DNA of 58,858 nucleotides from Bacteroidia bacterium (lineage in GTDB: Bacteria; Bacteroidota; Bacteroidia; Bacteroidales; GWF2-35-48): the NCBI GenBank assembly GCA_016212695.1, contig JACREX010000147.1, positions 1-58,858 on the forward strand. Direction: 5' to 3'. Position numbers and translations under genes: made by a program. This document shows positions 18,861 through 28,526 of the stretch, one piece after another. The stretch's first letter is position 1; each line of letters opens with the position of its first letter. The notes under the pieces were generated by a model. The model searched no databases and was not told the DNA's origin. It saw nothing but the letters and a program-made list of their open reading frames with translations.

Positions 18861-21800
18861 AATATTTCCCGGTTATTGTTATCAATGCTTTAATGTCTAT
18901 AGGCTTTGATAAATATTCATCACAACCGGCAGCAACACATTTCTCTTTATCTTCAGCCATGGCATACGCCGTCTGGGCAATTACCGGCAGGTCTTTGCGG
19001 AATCCCTTAATGATTTTTGTGGCTTCAAACCCGTTCATAACAGGCATCTGTATATCCATCAAAACGATATTGATGTGTTTGTTTTTCTGGCAGAGATCAA
19101 TGGCTTCCTGTCCGTTTTCCGCCCGCAATATCTGTGCATTGGTTTTTTTCAGGAGCACCTTTAAGTATTGAAAATTCACATGGTCGTCTTCCACGATCAG
19201 TATCGTTTTATTTTTCCAGTCGGGTTCTTTCGGAATATCCTGTTTCTCTTCCCCTGTATTTTTTGAAGAAACAGAGAGCGGCCTGTAGGGCAGATAAAAA
19301 GAAAATTTTGAGCCGGCTCCGGTTTCTGATTCCAGCATCATATAGCCACCCATGAGTTTGACAAGGCTTTCTGAAATGGCGAGGCCCAGTCCTGTTCCTC
19401 CGTAATGTTTGGTGGTGCTGTCGTCTGCCTGGCGGAAACGGTCAAAAATTATTGCCTGTTTTTCTTTAGAAATCCCAATGCCGGTGTCTTCAACATAAAA
19501 ACACAGCATATCGTTTTCAAGGGTATATCCGAATTCGATAAACCCTTTTTCAGTAAATTTAACGGCATTACCGATAAGGTTTGTAAATATCTGTTTTAAC
19601 CGGAAATCATCCATGAAAACAAAACTTTCTTTGTGAGATAAGGAAGTGCGCGCCCTGAGTGAAACGTCCTTTTTTTCTTTAAACGTAATATCCGACTCGA
19701 AGATGCTGTAAAGTTCAAGGACGATAGCATTTAAAGAACATTCGATATTGTTTATTTTGATCTGCCCGGCTTCGATTTTGGAGATGTCTATAATATCGTT
19801 GATAATATTTAACAGGTCTTTTCCCCGTTTGCTGATGATATCAATGAATTCGTTCCGCTTATAAGCAGACAGCCCTTCGTCTTTGAGCAATTCGGTGAAC
19901 CCGAGAATGGCATTCATCGGCGTACGGATTTCGTGCGACATGTTTGCAAGGAACGCCGTTTTCAGGCTGTCTGATTCCAATGCCCGTTCTTTTGAGCGGA
20001 CGATTTCTTCATTTCTGATCTGTTGCGCGATAGCGCCGCCAATCGAATTTGCTAAGTTCTTCAACAGGTTTTCTTCTGCCGTAGTCCATTTCCTGTATTT
20101 TGAATCATCCGAAAAACTGATGAATCCCCAGAATTTATTTTCTATGAAAACAGGAATGAGCAGGATAGATAAAATATTTTTTCTTTCAAGAAATTGCTGT
20201 TCTTTAAACGGCATGTCCTTTGAAAGTCCTTTAATGATTTCGCCTGAATCAAGTATGGTCCACCATCTGTCGAGGCCGTTTTCAGCATAGGAGATATTTT
20301 TATAGTTGGGATTATCTGTTATAAAAGAAGTAAGAGTCCATTCGAATTTCTGGTTGATCATTTTGTGCTTTTTCCCATCCTCATGATTTTTGAAAATACA
20401 GATATACGTTATTCCAAGCGTCTTTCCAATAATATCAAGAGACTTAAAAATGGCATCATGAAACTGTTCTTCGGTGAGCAATATTCCGGCTGCCTGGTTA
20501 ATGCCTTTTAATAGCCTGTCGGTAGAAATAAGGTGTTGTTCGGTAAGTTTCCGTTCGGTAATATCCTGTATAATGCCGTAAATTACGTCTTTCTCGAATA
20601 ATTTGGCATGAACTTCCATATACCGGATTTCTCCGGATGCATATTTTATTCTGTACTCAAAGGGTTCCCGGGGCGAGCTTTTTTCATTCAGGTTTGTTGC
20701 AGCCTGGAATTGTTTTAATATGACCGGGATATCGTCGCCGACAATAAATTTTTCAGCATATTCAAACAACGACATGGTGACGGGCCTGGCGCTTATGGTA
20801 TCTATGCCGAGCAGCAACTGGTGTTCTTTGCTCAGGGTTATTTCTCTTTTGATAATATCAAGTTGCCAACTGCCGATTTTTGCAATCTGGTAAACTTCGC
20901 CGAGCTTCCGTTCGTTCTCTTTTATTTTTTGTTCGTTTTTCAGCCGGGCGGTAATATCCCGGATGGTGGCAATAATGAATTTTTCTCCTTTAATAGGGAG
21001 AGCCTTCAAAATAATTTCCGTATCTATCAGCGTATTGTCTTTCTTTTTATGTTTCCAGTAAAAATACTGAGGTTCAACATTCAGCGCCGCCTGTATTTTC
21101 TCATTAGCCGCCTCTGTTGATTTTCTTCCGTCCGGTTGAAATATCGGCGACAGATCGGCAGGATGCCTGCCTATAATATCTTCGCGGCTGCATCCGAAAA
21201 TTTCACAGGATGCGTTATTGCAATCAAATATATTTTCTTTGAGAATAAAATAACCTTCCGTAGAACTTTCAAATAAAATATGATATTTTCCTTCGCTTTC
21301 AAAAAGTTTCTCATTTACCTTTTGAATATTGATATTGCGTGAATGCAGCTCTTCGTTGATAGACCGGAATACTTCGTTCTGCGAAGCGATCTCCTGCGTT
21401 TTTTCCAAGAGTTTGTGTTCGCCCCATTGTATTTTGAGTTCGTGAAGTTTTATTTTCGTAATATCGTCGAAAAGCGCAACCACATGTCCGTTTTCCGGGC
21501 AAAAAAGCGACAGGTAGAGCCATTTGTTCAACACCTCGGAATAGACCTCTGTTTTTTGGGACAACCCGGTTACAGCGGTTTCCCCGAGCAGGCCGATCCA
21601 GTTAAATTTATCTTCTCTGATTCCAGGCAGCACCTCCGTAATGTTTTTCCCGATAATTTCTTTTTTGCCAGACCCGATGAGTTTTTCAAAGTTTTCGTTA
21701 ATCTCAATAAACATTAAATCAACAGGTGATTGCTTGCCGTCCGTAATAACCTTCAGGTGAGAGAAGGGAAGTGATAAATGTTCTATAAATAGACTATATT

Positions 21801-21900
21801 TCTGCCGGTATAGGGTTTCTGCAGATTTCAACGCCTTGATTTTTTCTTCCATGTCGGAAATTTTTTTCAGGTGCATTTCATTTTTTTTATCAGCAGCCAT
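18850..21900 (-). CDS. PAS/GAF hybrid sensor histidine kinase with C-terminal receiver domain
   Basis: NMSHEIRTPMNAILGF H-box, ATP-binding GTGLGLAIS, receiver LMDIQMPVMNG; no obvious TM segment. ATG at 21900 preferred over the GTG at 21927. Confidence 0.93.
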   Translation of the reverse strand: MAADKKNEMHLKKISDMEEKIKALKSAETLYRQKYSLFIEHLSLPFSHLKVITDGKQSPVDLMFIEINENFEKLIGSGKKEIIGKNITEVLPGIREDKFNWIGLLGETAVTGLSQKTEVYSEVLNKWLYLSLFCPENGHVVALFDDITKIKLHELKIQWGEHKLLEKTQEIASQNEVFRSINEELHSRNINIQKVNEKLFESEGKYHILFESSTEGYFILKENIFDCNNASCEIFGCSREDIIGRHPADLSPIFQPDGRKSTEAANEKIQAALNVEPQYFYWKHKKKDNTLIDTEIILKALPIKGEKFIIATIRDITARLKNEQKIKENERKLGEVYQIAKIGSWQLDIIKREITLSKEHQLLLGIDTISARPVTMSLFEYAEKFIVGDDIPVILKQFQAATNLNEKSSPREPFEYRIKYASGEIRYMEVHAKLFEKDVIYGIIQDITERKLTEQHLISTDRLLKGINQAAGILLTEEQFHDAIFKSLDIIGKTLGITYICIFKNHEDGKKHKMINQKFEWTLTSFITDNPNYKNISYAENGLDRWWTILDSGEIIKGLSKDMPFKEQQFLERKNILSILLIPVFIENKFWGFISFSDDSKYRKWTTAEENLLKNLANSIGGAIAQQIRNEEIVRSKERALESDSLKTAFLANMSHEIRTPMNAILGFTELLKDEGLSAYKRNEFIDIISKRGKDLLNIINDIIDISKIEAGQIKINNIECSLNAIVLELYSIFESDITFKEKKDVSLRARTSLSHKESFVFMDDFRLKQIFTNLIGNAVKFTEKGFIEFGYTLENDMLCFYVEDTGIGISKEKQAIIFDRFRQADDSTTKHYGGTGLGLAISESLVKLMGGYMMLESETGAGSKFSFYLPYRPLSVSSKNTGEEKQDIPKEPDWKNKTILIVEDDHVNFQYLKVLLKKTNAQILRAENGQEAIDLCQKNKHINIVLMDIQMPVMNGFEATKIIKGFRKDLPVIAQTAYAMAEDKEKCVAAGCDEYLSKPIDIKALITITGKYFKN

Positions 21901-21953
21901 CCTTTTAAAATCAAAAGAGATAAACACTTAAAGTTTGTCTATAAACCGTAATT

Positions 21954-22044
21954 TTGAAAATCTGCATTTGCCCCAAACCCTGAAGGGAGTGCAGATTTTC
22001 AATGACTTTCCCTTTAGGAATCAAGGGCAAAAAAGTCATTGAAA
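21954..22044. promoter_or_regulatory. Two overlapping 13-bp hairpins in the leader of the hybrid histidine kinase
   Basis: TTGAAAATCTGCA/TGCAGATTTTCAA and TTTCAATGACTTT/AAAGTCATTGAAA share 21997-22002. Confidence 0.6.
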
Positions 22045-22214
22045 CTATTTTTAGCGAATTTATGGACAGACACTACATAGTAGTGAATAAAAACAAAAAT
22101 AAGCGATTATCCTGAAATAATTCATTATTTGCCGGAATTTTTATTAATACACAATATTAGCAGTTCTGCAGACGAGATACTCCCGACAAGTCGAGGCAGG
22201 AATTTATACATTTT

Positions 22215-22309
22215 GTAATCGGTGTTCGGTTATCGGTTATCGGTAGTTTCTCTTGACTACTGATTACCGCTTACTGATTACTGATTACTGATTACCGGCA
22301 CCTGATTAC
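22215..22309. repeat. Heptad-iterated palindrome
   Basis: Left GTAATCG GTGTTCG GTTATCG GTTATCG GTAGTTT; right TGATTAC CGCTTAC TGATTAC TGATTAC TGATTAC CGGCACC TGATTAC. Confidence 0.85.
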
Positions 22310-22440
22310 CCTTTGTAATATGTATTATTTTATACCAATCTGAGTATAACCTGATGATACGGGGATATTTTTTTGACGGAACAGATTAATCTTTTAATTT
22401 TGAGATCTAACAAAAAGGCATATTGCTGAATAGTGTATTC

Positions 22441-23307
22441 ATGAAGCGTATTGTTTATTTTATATTTTTATTTACGGTTTACTGGTTTAAAATAACGCCG
22501 TTTCGTGTTTTATATCTCCTGTCCGGAATTTTATACTTTGCCCTTTATTATATCGTACGGTACAGGAAAGAAATTGTTATTTCAAATCTGCGTTGTGCAT
22601 TTCCTGATAAAACGCCAGATGAAATTATGTTGACCGCCAAAAGATTTTACAGGCATCTGGGCGACATTACCCTTGAAAGCATAAAAGGATATACTCTCGG
22701 CCGGTCTGCGGTACTGAAACGCTATACCGTAGCAAATCCGGAAATATTAGAAAAATATTATCATGCCAGTAAAAATATTATCTGCCTTGCAAGCCATTAC
22801 GGAAACTGGGAATGGGGAGTTCTTGCCGTTGCCCCTCAGGTAAAATATACTATGGTTTCCCTTTATAAACCCTTATCGAATCTGTTTGTTGAAAAATTTA
22901 TTGCGGCAAAGCGTGCCGGTTCCGGAATGAAAATGGTTTCGATATATGATACAAAAAAGTCGTTTGAATTGGTAACAGAAAATCCCACCGGCTTTATAAT
23001 GGCTGCAGATCAATGCCCCTCGAATATTGAAAAAGCTATATGGGTGCGATTCCTTGATAAAGATACAGCCTGCCTGCATGGCGCAGAATATTACACAAAG
23101 AAATATAACATGCCGGTTCTCTTTTTTGACGTTCAAAAACGCAAGCGGGGGAATTATATCCTTACTATTAAAGAAGTCTATAAAGATCCCGTGAATGCAC
23201 AAAATGGCGAAGTCACAGCAGCGTACATGAAATTGCTGGAACAAAGCATCCGGGAGCGGCCGGAATACTGGCTCTGGTCGCATAAAAGATGGAAACATTC
23301 CAGATAA
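22441..23307 (+). CDS. Lysophospholipid / lipid A biosynthesis acyltransferase (LpxL/HtrB family)
   Basis: ASHYGNWEWG acyltransferase motif, WLWSHKRWKH C-terminus. ATG at 22441 chosen over the upstream TTG. Confidence 0.9.
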   Translation: MKRIVYFIFLFTVYWFKITPFRVLYLLSGILYFALYYIVRYRKEIVISNLRCAFPDKTPDEIMLTAKRFYRHLGDITLESIKGYTLGRSAVLKRYTVANPEILEKYYHASKNIICLASHYGNWEWGVLAVAPQVKYTMVSLYKPLSNLFVEKFIAAKRAGSGMKMVSIYDTKKSFELVTENPTGFIMAADQCPSNIEKAIWVRFLDKDTACLHGAEYYTKKYNMPVLFFDVQKRKRGNYILTIKEVYKDPVNAQNGEVTAAYMKLLEQSIRERPEYWLWSHKRWKHSR

Positions 23308-23348
23308 AAAAAACATAAAATAATTTACTGGGGAAAGTATATTGTATC

Positions 23349-23909
23349 ATGGATTTTATCACAATTTTTCTTATTTCCGTAGGCTTGTGTTTTGATACCT
23401 TCGCTGTTTCCATTTCCATCGGGCTGATGAAAAAAAAAATCCGTTTTTTCCCGGCAACCCGTATCGCCTTTTCTTTCGCATTCTTTCAGGCCCTGATGCC
23501 TCTGCTTGGCTGGGCTATCGGTATACGGGTGAAAGAATTTGTTTCAGAAATCGATCACTGGCTGGCTTTTATCCTATTGGCTTTGATTGGCGGAAAAATG
23601 ATATATGAAAGCTTAAAAAAAGATCATGAAAAGAAAAATTTTGATCCTTTAAATCTATGGGCGCTTATTGGAATGTCTGTTGCAACCAGCATAGACGCTT
23701 TTATTATTGGCATCAGTTTTGGTTTTATTAATGTCAACATCATTTTTCCCATTATCGTTATAGGATGCGTTACTTTTTTTGTGGCCATGCTGGGAATACT
23801 TTTCGGTAAAAAAACAGGAGGCGTTTTCGGAAAAAAAATGGAAATCATCGGGGGACTGATTCTTTTTGGGATCGGGTTGAAAATACTGATTGAGCATTTA
23901 TATTTTTAG
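23349..23909 (+). CDS. mntP: Manganese efflux pump MntP
   Basis: 186 aa; GLCFDTFAVSISIGL and SVATSIDAFIIGISF DxFAVS-type motifs; multiple TM segments. Confidence 0.92.
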   Translation: MDFITIFLISVGLCFDTFAVSISIGLMKKKIRFFPATRIAFSFAFFQALMPLLGWAIGIRVKEFVSEIDHWLAFILLALIGGKMIYESLKKDHEKKNFDPLNLWALIGMSVATSIDAFIIGISFGFINVNIIFPIIVIGCVTFFVAMLGILFGKKTGGVFGKKMEIIGGLILFGIGLKILIEHLYF

Positions 23910-23965
23910 CTAAAAATAATGCACATTAAAAATGCAATTTATCCGTTCATAGTTATATTGCAACC

Positions 23966-24157
23966 GGGATAAATTAGTACATTTTGAAAAGGTCGTTGGT
24001 TTACCTGCTTGCCGCAGGCAAGTAGTCAGAGCGGCTAGTTTGGTTTTAGGTTAAAGGTCTTGAGTAAGTACCATTATCCACCTGCCTGCCGGTAGGCAAG
24101 GTTGACTTTTAACCAAACCGGTTGCCCAAACCAAAAACAAAAGACTAATTTTTATAG
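23966..24157. repeat. Heptad-iterated palindrome with TIR-like ends and two inserted GC hairpins
   Basis: Left TTTGGTT TTAGGTT AAAGGTC TTGAGTA; right GACTTTT AACCAAA CCGGTTG CCCAAAC; hairpins 24008-24022 and 24084-24099. Confidence 0.7.
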
Positions 24158-24194
24158 TTAAAGAAAGTAAGGTTTTAAACCGTTTTAAGTATAT

Positions 24195-25601
24195 ATGAGC
24201 AAATGTAAACTAATAGTTTTAATGATTTTCATTATCTGCGGCCCGGTGTCATTCTCCCAGAATGTTACTGTTTCCGGTACAGACAAAGAATGGTCAGGGA
24301 AAGAACTTCTCTTTTATACATATTCTGACCAGATCACTTATATTCCGGATACTTTGTGCAGATGTAAAATCAATACTGCCGGAGATTTTTCATGTTCTTT
24401 TATCCTGCACGAAACAAAACCCGTCTATGTTTTGCTGGGGAAATACATAGGCGTATTATATGCCGAACCCGATAAAACCTACCAAATACAATTTCCTGAA
24501 AATAAAGAAAAAACAAAAGCAGAGTTGCTGAATCCCTATTTTGAAGAAGAACAGATTTACCTGGATATTGAGAATGCCACAAAAAATGAACTGAATAATC
24601 TCATCAGAAGGTTTGACAGAATGTATAATGATTATACCAGTTCACGGTTTTATGAGATATATAAGTTTGCTAAGCATTCAGGGGTTGATTCTGTAATTAC
24701 ATTTATGGATACAACGGTTGCTTTTAAGGAAAATAAATATTTCGATAACTATAAAAAATACAAATTTGCTCATCTCCGGTATTTTGCTTACATCCGGCAT
24801 GAGAATGTACTTACTAAGGAATATTACAGAAACCAGCCGATTTTATATAACAACACAGCATATATGAACCTGTTCAACCAGGCCTATGACAATTACTTTA
24901 AATATTATGCCAAAACGCCCGAAGGTGCGAACCTGCCGATAAATATTGCCAAATCAAAAAGTGTTAGAGAGATTAAAAAAACGCTTTCGAAAAATATGGC
25001 GCTTGATAATGACGACCTGAAAGAATTCGTTATTTTAAAAGGCCTGCACGATGCTTACTTTTCCCATGATTATAAAGAAAGCGTTTTACTGCAGACCCTT
25101 GATTCCTTATGCCTGCAAACGGCAAACCCCGAGCATAAAAAAATCGGAGAAAACATCAGGAAAAAGATTTTGCAATCCGTAACCGGCAGTTTTACCCCGT
25201 CATTTGAGTTGTATGGTACGGACAGCGCGCTCTATCGTTTATCGGATTTCAGGGGTAAATATGTTTATCTCTGTTTCTGCAATACCCTGAGTTATGCCTG
25301 CAGGGAAGAATTTGAACTGCAGAAAAAAATGTTTGAAAAGAACGACCCTACCCTTGAATTTATAACCATCTTCACGGATGAGGATACGAAAAAAATAAAG
25401 GATTATGTTAAAAAGAACGGGTATAAGTGGCTCACTCTTTCTTCAGGCAGTCATCCCCAGATTACTAAAGAATACAATGCAAAAGTATCGCCATCATACT
25501 ATCTCATAGACCCCAATGGAAAGCTGATCGTATCTCCGGCAAAGACCATGAAAGAAGGATTCGAGGAATTTTACCACAAATCGTTTAAAGAAAAACCATA
25601 G
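24195..25601 (+). CDS. Secreted thioredoxin-fold (TlpA/AhpC-TSA-like) protein
   Basis: Signal peptide; C-terminal FTPSFELYG...LSDFRGKYVYLCFCNTLSYACREEF...FITIFTDED...VSPSYYLIDPNGKL. Confidence 0.75.
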   Translation: MSKCKLIVLMIFIICGPVSFSQNVTVSGTDKEWSGKELLFYTYSDQITYIPDTLCRCKINTAGDFSCSFILHETKPVYVLLGKYIGVLYAEPDKTYQIQFPENKEKTKAELLNPYFEEEQIYLDIENATKNELNNLIRRFDRMYNDYTSSRFYEIYKFAKHSGVDSVITFMDTTVAFKENKYFDNYKKYKFAHLRYFAYIRHENVLTKEYYRNQPILYNNTAYMNLFNQAYDNYFKYYAKTPEGANLPINIAKSKSVREIKKTLSKNMALDNDDLKEFVILKGLHDAYFSHDYKESVLLQTLDSLCLQTANPEHKKIGENIRKKILQSVTGSFTPSFELYGTDSALYRLSDFRGKYVYLCFCNTLSYACREEFELQKKMFEKNDPTLEFITIFTDEDTKKIKDYVKKNGYKWLTLSSGSHPQITKEYNAKVSPSYYLIDPNGKLIVSPAKTMKEGFEEFYHKSFKEKP

Positions 25602-25662
25602 TTATACTATGAATGGGTTAAATTATTACATTTTATTTTAAGGGATCCTGTTTCTGGTATAT

Positions 25663-26853
25663 TTATGCCATAACCCGGTGAATCCCGGAATTGCATAATG
25701 TTTTTAAAATTTTTACCGGATATTTGAAGCGGTTTGTTAATATCATGGCGGCAATGATGTAGGGTTTATATCCTGCCTCGATATAGGTTTCGATCCTGTA
25801 TTTTTCAAATATTTTTGCCGACACTTCGCCTTCTCTGCATGAAACATCGGTGATATCTGCCGGCAGACAATGCATATACAGCGCTTTGCCTCTTTTAGTA
25901 ATCTTCATCTTTTTTTCATCGCATTCCCAGTTTTTAAATTTTGCATTATTTGCAAGGCACTGTTTTTCGAGATCTTTTAACCCTTCTTTATCTCCGGCCT
26001 GCAATAACTTGGTTCTTTTTTGCATCACGCTGTATGGAGCCCAGCTCTTGGGATACACAATGTCTGCATTCTTGAAAGCCTCCTCCATACTGTTGGATAC
26101 TTTGAATTTTCCGCCGCTGGCCTTTGCATTTTTCTTTGCTGTTTCAACAACATCCGGAATCAATGAGTATCCTTCGGGATAAGCTAATTCCACTTCCATT
26201 CCAAAGCGGGTCATCAGTCCAATAATACCCTGCGGAACAGAGAGAGGTTTTCCATAACTTGGCGAATATGCCCAGGTCATGGTGATTTTTTTCCCTTTTA
26301 ATTTATCGAGCCCGCCGAAATAATTTTTCAGGTGCAGCAGGTCGGCCATGGATTGTGTGGGGTGGTCAATATCGCATTGTAAATTAACAATACCGGGCCG
26401 TTGAGCGAGGACGCCCTTTTTGTACCCTTCGTTCAGCGCTTCTCCGACTTCGAGCATATAGGTATGGCCGGCGCCCAGGAACATATCGTCGCGGATGCCG
26501 ATAATATCGGTCATGAACGAAATCATGTTTGCCGTTTCACGAACTGTTTCGCCGTGTGCAATCTGCGATTTTGCTTCATCCAGATCCTGTACTTCGAGAC
26601 CTAATAAATTGCAGGCGCTTGCAAACGAAAAACGGGTGCGGGTGGAGTTATCCCTGAAATTTGAAATAGCCAGGCCGCTGTCGAAACATTTTGCTGAAAT
26701 ATTATGGTCTCTTAACTGTTTCAACGCTTCTGCAACATAGAGAACAAGCTCAAGTTCATTTCTTGATTTATCCCAGGTGAGTAAAAAATCTTTCCCATAA
26801 AGGTTCGCTTTTGTGGATTTAACCTTTTTTAAAAGAGCAGAAAAATTATTCAT
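25663..26853 (-). CDS. ygeW: YgeW-like knotted carbamoyltransferase
   Basis: 396 aa; FRDNSTRTRFSFASACNLLGL, AHGETVRETANMISF, CDIDHPTQSMADL, YMHCLPADI. Recalled resemblance to E. coli YgeW is very high. Confidence 0.88.
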   Translation of the reverse strand: MNNFSALLKKVKSTKANLYGKDFLLTWDKSRNELELVLYVAEALKQLRDHNISAKCFDSGLAISNFRDNSTRTRFSFASACNLLGLEVQDLDEAKSQIAHGETVRETANMISFMTDIIGIRDDMFLGAGHTYMLEVGEALNEGYKKGVLAQRPGIVNLQCDIDHPTQSMADLLHLKNYFGGLDKLKGKKITMTWAYSPSYGKPLSVPQGIIGLMTRFGMEVELAYPEGYSLIPDVVETAKKNAKASGGKFKVSNSMEEAFKNADIVYPKSWAPYSVMQKRTKLLQAGDKEGLKDLEKQCLANNAKFKNWECDEKKMKITKRGKALYMHCLPADITDVSCREGEVSAKIFEKYRIETYIEAGYKPYIIAAMILTNRFKYPVKILKTLCNSGIHRVMA

Positions 26854-26884
26854 AAATTATATTTAAAATTATACGAAAGAAAGA

Positions 26885-28072
26885 CTAAATTAAATACGCA
26901 TATGCTGCATAAAATGCGGATGCTGCAACCAAATCGCTCACCGGAACTTTTTCATCCGGGGCATGAGCCAGCACTTCGTTGCCTGGACCAAACCCGATAG
27001 TCGGGATTTTATGAATACCATTGGTTGCAATACCGTTTGTGGAGAATGTCCATTTATCTACTTTAGGTTTTTTGTTAAACAGACCTTCAAAGGCTTTTAC
27101 ACCCGTCTGCACAGCGTGTTCTGACTCTTCGATTTTCCAGGTGGGGTAATATTTTTCCATGCCATAGCGCAACCCGGTGTAAGCTACTTCATCGTAATAA
27201 AGAACTTCAACCGTTGCATCCATGCCCTTTATTATTTCTTGTATTTCTGCCACTGCAGACTCTTTGGTTTCGCCCCATGTCAACCGTCTGTCGAGATGAA
27301 ACTGTGCATAATCGGCAACAGCGCACAATGAAGGGCTGCCCGATTTTATTTCAGAAATGGTAACGGTTCCTTTGCCAAGAAATTCATCAGATTTTAACCG
27401 TTCGTTTAATTTTTCAATTTCAAGAGCTGCCCGTGCTGCCATGTAGATTGCATTTTTACCTCTCTCCGGCGCGCTTCCATGACATGATACTCCTTTGAAT
27501 TTTACTACGATCTCCATTCTGCCTCTGTGTCCCCTGTAAATATTAAGGTTTGTAGGTTCTGTGCTGATCACAAAATCAGGTTTCAGTTTTTCTTCTTCAA
27601 TAAGATAATTCCAGCAAAGGCCATCGCAGTCTTCTTCCATTACTGTTCCGGTTACATATATTGTTACATCACGGTCAAAGCCCATTTCTTTAAGAATTCT
27701 TCCGGCAGTAACCGCAGCAGCCGGTCCGCCTTCCTGGTCAACGGTTCCGCGTCCTAAAACAAATCCCTCTTTAATGTCGCCGCAGAAAGGATCGAATGTC
27801 CAGTTTGCAATATTGCCAACATCCACTGTATCCATGTGGCCATCAATAGCAAGAATTTTTTTGCCATTGCCAATTCTTCCGATAACATTACCCAGTCCGT
27901 CGATGCCCACTTCGTCAAAGCCTGCCTCTTCCATCTGTCTTTTCAGTTCAAGTTGAACATCCCGCTCCTGCAAACTCACTGATTTTATCTTTACAAGTTT
28001 TGATAAATTCTGTGCTGTGTAATCTTTATATTTTTCTGCAAGGGTATTGATCTTTTGAAAAATTTCAGTCAT
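26885..28072 (-). CDS. ygeY: YgeY-like M20 family metallohydrolase
   Basis: AIDGHMDTVDVG, GRGTVDQEGG, EEDCDGLCW motifs; start moved to MTEIFQKINTLAEKY because the upstream extension runs into an intergenic repeat. Confidence 0.82.
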   Translation of the reverse strand: MTEIFQKINTLAEKYKDYTAQNLSKLVKIKSVSLQERDVQLELKRQMEEAGFDEVGIDGLGNVIGRIGNGKKILAIDGHMDTVDVGNIANWTFDPFCGDIKEGFVLGRGTVDQEGGPAAAVTAGRILKEMGFDRDVTIYVTGTVMEEDCDGLCWNYLIEEEKLKPDFVISTEPTNLNIYRGHRGRMEIVVKFKGVSCHGSAPERGKNAIYMAARAALEIEKLNERLKSDEFLGKGTVTISEIKSGSPSLCAVADYAQFHLDRRLTWGETKESAVAEIQEIIKGMDATVEVLYYDEVAYTGLRYGMEKYYPTWKIEESEHAVQTGVKAFEGLFNKKPKVDKWTFSTNGIATNGIHKIPTIGFGPGNEVLAHAPDEKVPVSDLVAASAFYAAYAYLI

Positions 28073-28091
28073 AATATTTATAGTATTTCGG

Positions 28092-28223
28092 GCGTGTAAA
28101 AAATTAAAGTTTACTTTTACATTAATTATGAATATCGAACCGTAGAATTTTGAAGTAATATCACACTTCGGCATTCATTATTCAGTGTTCATTATTCGAT
28201 ATTTTTAAGTTTAAAATGACAAT
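28092..28223. repeat. Heptad-iterated palindrome, copy 1 of a dispersed pair
   Basis: GAATATC GAACCGT A GAATTTT ... GGCATTC ATTATTC AGTGTTC ATTATTC GATATTT; flanks shared with 58721-58858. Confidence 0.8.
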
Positions 28224-28412
28224 GTTATTTCTAAACAAATACTTATAACGTAAGAATTTCTGATCCTGTTTGTTTTATAAAAACAAAAATAATGAAATTT
28301 TTATAAACCGAAAGTTGAAGGCTATACATGGCTCGATTTCTAAATAAAAGTTTAAAAAAATTAAAAATGTATTGTCTGAAATCCCGGCACTGGCGCCATT
28401 TTGCACACTTCT

Positions 28413-28514
28413 ATCATCAGCATACTTGCCTGCTGCCTGCCTGCCGGTAGGCAAGCAAGCAGGTATGCGTAGCATTAGCTTTATCAATCCCTGCAAAAAT
28501 GCGGCTTGCACGAT
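28413..28514. repeat. 102-bp direct repeat (copy C), attC-like, downstream of the ALDH gene
   Basis: 100/102 identical to 30000-30101. Confidence 0.92.
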
Positions 28515-28526
28515 TAGGTGTTCGTA

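Noticed and set aside
28275-28511. ORF containing LPTGRQA peptide (and 30013-30210 with LPVGKQAG)
   Set aside because: Produced by translation of the GCCTGCCGGTAGGCA hairpin module; a repeat artefact, not a gene.
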